A stretch of 60,000 nt of DNA from Liolophura sinensis (Eukaryota > Mollusca > Polyplacophora > Chitonida > Chitonidae). Under the pieces are notes generated by a model. It had not been told where the DNA came from and made no database searches. It saw nothing but the letters and a program-made list of their open reading frames with translations. Positions 55,986-60,000 of the stretch are shown here, piece by piece. Location: positions 28,431,764 to 28,491,763 of the forward strand of contig NC_088306.1 of the NCBI RefSeq assembly GCF_032854445.1, read 5' to 3'. A program made the translations under genes and the position numbers. Every line of letters begins with the position of its first letter. Within the stretch, counting starts at the first letter, position 1.

Positions 55986-58900
55986 CTACAGCACCAGTCT
56001 GTCCTCTTCTTGCATTGAAGGGGCAGGGAGCTCTCCGTACGTCAACCCGGCTCCGTCCATTCCCCCACCAGCCCTCGCCTGGTCAAAACACTTCCTCTTG
56101 CAAGCCATGAGGCTCTCAAAGTCTCGCCACATCTTCATCTGTTTCATATTCGGACCATGCTGCTCACGCACAGTTTTCTGCTTCTCACGCAATCCCTTTC
56201 CCAAATTTTCTTGCTCCTGTATTTTCTTGGTGTACATTTCCCTGCAGAAGAAAAATAAAACTGAATACATATTTGATCATTTATTTTTTAACACTTAGTA
56301 GCAAGCATAATAACAACGGTAACAGTAATTCCTCAACCTTTTTGCATGTTTACAAGATGTTTATTAGCATCTGACTGCATTTTTCTGTGCGTAAACTGTT
56401 AAATAATACACTTTTTGCAAAGCCCTGAAACTGGCCAACCCATCCAATCTAGTTTTGTCCTCAAATTCCAATAAAAAATGTGCAGAAATCTCATTGAAAT
56501 ATGCTCTTCCATATGAGAAAAGGTTGAGAAATTAGGGTGCATAATGAGGTCACATGTAAAAGGTGGGTGTATTTGACACATGCAATACCAGGGTCAATGT
56601 ATGGCAATTTGCATGAGGTGCCGCAGCATTACCTATATGTATTGGAAATTTGCAATATGCTGGTTTCAAAACAGTCACAGAAAATGTTATTCAAAGACTT
56701 TCAAGGATCTATTAACCTTTATTTTTCAGAACGTTCAATAACCGTTCATTCAGTTCAAGCACAAACCTTCACAAACAGTACTCTAGCATTTTGGTAGCTT
56801 ATACAGAAGTCAATTTGAACATAAAGCAAAATGATTTTTGACACTGAAAAATCAAGTATTTACAAGGATTTATCCCTAAACAATATCAAGCTCTTGAAAA
56901 ACTTTTCAAACAAAATTCAAGTACTTTCAAGTGACTTGTGAGGACCCTAGAGATCAAACACGCAAAACATCCCACCTGAAAGTTCGCCGTTTCTCCTGAG
57001 GGTCAGATGAGGTGTAGGCCTTCATCTCATCATCGATCTTCTGTTTCTGGATCTTTATAATCGCCATCATACAGTTTAGATAATGGTAGCGCGATTCCTC
57101 GGCAGATACCTCTTCATGGAGAGTGCGCACTTCCTGAAAATCAAAAGTTAAATTCTACACTGCTACAGAGTAAAAAGCATCAGTGTCCTTTAAAAATAAG
57201 CATTTAAAGATAAAAATATTATTTCTACAGTCATGCACAAATAAAATCTTTATTCAAGTAAACTTACAGCACAGAAGCTGATATTCAATATCACTCAAGC
57301 TCAGCAGAGCCTGCTAATACTGACATGTTCCAGTTTGGGACAGTTACTCCTATTCCTGCAGAACCAGCTAATACTGACCTGTTCTAGCTTGGAGCGGTTA
57401 CTCTCTAGTCCAGCAGAGCACGTGTCATACGCTGCCTTCTTGTCTTCGTACAACACAGTTAGCTCCTGAAAAGCAGCAAACATATGCATAAGACACATCT
57501 TATTTTCCAGCTGCTGGTAGACAACGTTTGATATGTGTGCTTATAAAAAACAGGGCGGTCAGCTTTGTGGGTGGAAGAAACCAGAGTGTCTAGAAAGTGT
57601 CTAGGGAAAACCATTAACCTTTGGCAAGTTACAGGCAGATCTTTTCATGTGCAACGTGCACACAAGCACTGTCAAGCACTTTGTCACCAAGGCCCTGTGA
57701 ACAGTAAGAGTGGGTCTCAGTTTTGAAAAGGAAACTTTTGAATCCCATCGCTTTTACGAGTTTTGAGGGTGTTGCTGACAATAACAGCATTCATGGAGAC
57801 CTTTGTGTAGATTCACAATCTCGCCGCTGTATCCACATACCTGACATCTCTGCCGCATGGGCCGGAGCTCTTTAATCACGGGTGCCAGGGCACCCTTCTT
57901 GCGGGCGATGGTGGCATTAAGCTGCCGCACCATTTCTGACATATCCTCCAGGGTCTTGCCTTTCATGTCGTCATATTCACTCTTGACGGAGGACACTTTC
58001 TCCAGCTCCTCCTGTGTCTCCCTGTATCCTGCCACACCCTTTTTCTTCTCCAGCACACCCTGAAAGGTCACAAGTTGAAAACAGCACATTCACAGAATGG
58101 GACAGCCAGGGCCGTATCGTAATTTATGAGCCTTTAAAGGTGCAAAAAGATCTTGAATATCAGATAAAAGTGTATGAATAGTTGTTTGTAACTATGGAGG
58201 ATACTGTTGATGTTCTTGCACTTCTTCATGGTGAAGGACATTTTCAAATGCTCATCTGTCTTCCCTAACATTTTCAGATAAAACATGCAAATTATGCCTG
58301 CTTCTTTCAAAGTAAAGTTTATGTCCAAACCATATACAAACATGTTTTTATGTCACATTGTAAATCAGACATAAAATGGCACTGAATCAATGAAAACAGA
58401 TTTTATGTCACTGGTTTCTCAAAACCCTTTTTGTAACTCATCACACCTTCCAGCCAGGAATCGTAACTTTTTCTTGCCTTTTTTTTCTTTACTTTCTTTT
58501 CATAAACAAATATTTCGATATCCTTATTAGCACTTTACTAAGTGTGGTATATAGTACATGTATATAACAAAGAAAACCTCCCATGCAGGGGGATAACTCA
58601 CGAGCTGCTGATTTATGCTGTTCTCCTGCTGTTTGAGAATCTCCTCTGTCCGTGACAAAACTCCAGTCTCAGCACGAACTTCTGCCAGTTCCTGTCTCTT
58701 CTTCTTGTAGATGGTGCTCTTACCTCGCAGTTTGTTCACGTATCGCTTAAACTGAAAAGAAAAACCATAACCTGAATTTCAAACTGAAAATGCGATATAG
58801 AAATTCCTGATTTACATCCATGCTTCCCAAGTCAAAATCTTAAGTAACAAATTTCAAGGAATAAAGGTCAACCCATCCATCAACCAACTGTCACAAGACA

Positions 58901-59972
58901 GCTTGTCCACAATCTTGAGTCAACTCATACAAGACAGCTCATTAAAAAATTTCTAGCCAACTCTCACAAGACAACAAGTCCAAAACCTAGAGTCAACTCA
59001 TAAGACAGCAAAACCTAGAGTCAACTCATGAGACAGCAAAACCTAGAGTCAACTCATAAGACAGCAAAACCTAGAGTCAACTCATGAGACAGTAAAACCT
59101 AGAGTAGACACCAAAAACCTAGAGTCAACTCATAAGACACCAAAACCTGGAGACAATTCATACGACACGAAAACATCATTCAACTGTGCCACAGTAACAA
59201 CACTGACAGGCTAAGGTGAAGTTAAATCCATTTCATACAGATTTGTCTTTAATGCACACAACATATAGGCATTAAATTACTTAGATAAATGCATCTGCAA
59301 GCAATAAGACCAGATGAGGTTCAGAATAAAAACAAAGTAATAGCCTTATATGAATCTAATGAGACTTAACGAATAATACAATCTGAATATCTGATACCAG
59401 ACTCTGGTTATATCACAAAACTTAGCTCTCATCTACTCTTGGTGTTGAAAAACTTTGCATTAATCCGGTGTATGTGATTAGGCATGACAAATGAAAAATA
59501 GCAAATAACAAAACAAAAATAGCAAAACGACAAACAATTAAATCAAGAGTTAATTCAACCATGCATGTTCCATTTTCAAACAGCTGAACATTTTTTTTGA
59601 GTTTGGCAGTTTGTCAGGGTGAACTTCCTTTCAGTAGACCTGTTTGCCCAACACGTACATTGGCCTAGTAATATAAGTAGCCATAATATCCAAAACCTGA
59701 CAATCATGCCCTACAGAAACACACATGTACAGCTAAGGGAATGTTACTGGAATGACAGAAGTCTGCTACAAGTGTGCCAGTTGCCTGCCCCCTAGAAGCT
59801 TTAGGAGTTAAGGGAGGGAACTCACATCTTCCCCCTTGAGAACTTCTCCCCCGTCAACATCCTTGACAAGCTCTCGTTTGTCGTCAGCTTCCTGAAGGGC
59901 TTTATTGTACTCTTCCCGAGCCTCACGGAGCGACACAGCCGCTGCCTCCTTCTTGTGGCTAATTATGGCAGC
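55986..59972 (-). CDS. IFT81: IFT81, 3' half, right copy (six exons in window, continues beyond the edge)
   Basis: This is the same C-terminal coiled-coil half of the IFT-B subunit IFT81 as in the left copy. Exons on the minus strand: 59826-59972, 58602-58751, 57841-58059, 57379-57465, 56976-57133 and 55986-56241, stop at 55986-55988. The upstream exon should lie beyond 60000. Splice sites and phases are the same as in the left copy. I found no amino-acid difference in the exons compared; differences are synonymous (for example in exon 59826-59972) or intronic. This copy may be continuous with the 5' half of the gene to the right, and so is the better candidate for the functional locus. Confidence 0.9.
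57307..57416. repeat. 55-bp duplication at an IFT81 exon border (right copy)
   Basis: Counterpart of 50308-50417. The intronic unit has additional changes and a two-base loss (ACAGTTACTCCTATTCCTGC), but keeps ATACTGACATG opposite the true donor ATACTGACCTG. Confidence 0.75.
58885..59175. repeat. 28-bp minisatellite in an IFT81 intron (right copy)
   Basis: About six to seven units of AAAACCTAGAGTCAACTCAT followed by AAGACAGC. One shortened unit (CTAGAGTAGACACC) lies near 59100. It has more units than the left copy at 51895-52110. Confidence 0.85.
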
Positions 59973-60000
59973 CTGGAAACAGAACAACTCAACAGATCAG

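Larger units (their letters stand above)
54312..60000. repeat. Right copy of the large duplication
   Basis: This is the partner of 47114-52930. It starts within the 3' end of a SINE (54312-54380) next to the same minus-oriented SINE fragment (54388-54502), continues with the minisatellite and IFT81 exons, and runs off the right edge. Confidence 0.95.

Overview
The window is animal nuclear DNA, most likely from a mollusc or a close lophotrochozoan relative. It is AT-rich, its genes are split by spliceosomal introns, and there are no operons. It carries many copies of a tRNA-derived SINE of a type I associate with mollusc genomes, together with BEL/Pao, Ty3/Gypsy and non-LTR retrotransposon relics. 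Most of the sequence is repeats; I place only two genes firmly.

Layout, left to right. 1-4,000: a 66-bp tandem array, an intronless class A GPCR gene (931-1971, +), then about 33 copies of a 58-bp minisatellite. 4,000-13,000: SINE fragments, a palindrome, a decayed Ty3/Gypsy element whose integrase precedes its reverse transcriptase (Gmr1-like order, 6,000-8,720), an 84-bp duplication and a LINE tail. 13,470-13,780: a minus-strand reading frame resembling a PAN/apple domain. 13,870-21,440: a foldback element, three tandem arrays (41, 34 and 45 bp), a TTAA-flanked MITE-like element and a SINE. 22,657-22,994: a clear minus-strand exon with a type 2 chitin-binding domain and a Thr-rich stalk. 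23,870-29,740: a minus-strand BEL/Pao element missing its protease and reverse transcriptase active sites, abutting a truncated LINE. 30,460-37,800: plus-strand LINE relics. 38,650-46,940: SINEs, an LTR-like TATA-bearing segment holding an identical 224-bp duplication, and a weak GIY-YIG relic.

47,000-60,000 holds two nearly identical copies of the 3' half of the ciliary gene IFT81 (minus strand), separated by a 200-base assembly gap. Exons are intact in both and no amino-acid difference was found. Differences are in introns, synonymous sites and minisatellite copy number. This fits two haplotypes placed in tandem at a contig join at least as well as a genuine recent duplication.

The genes do not form a pathway. 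I see no CRISPR array, no rRNA or convincing tRNA gene, and no evidence strong enough to claim a new biological system. The most distinctive items are the Gmr1-like relic, the IFT81 duplication, the duplicated IFT81 splice donor and the uninterrupted 45-bp array.
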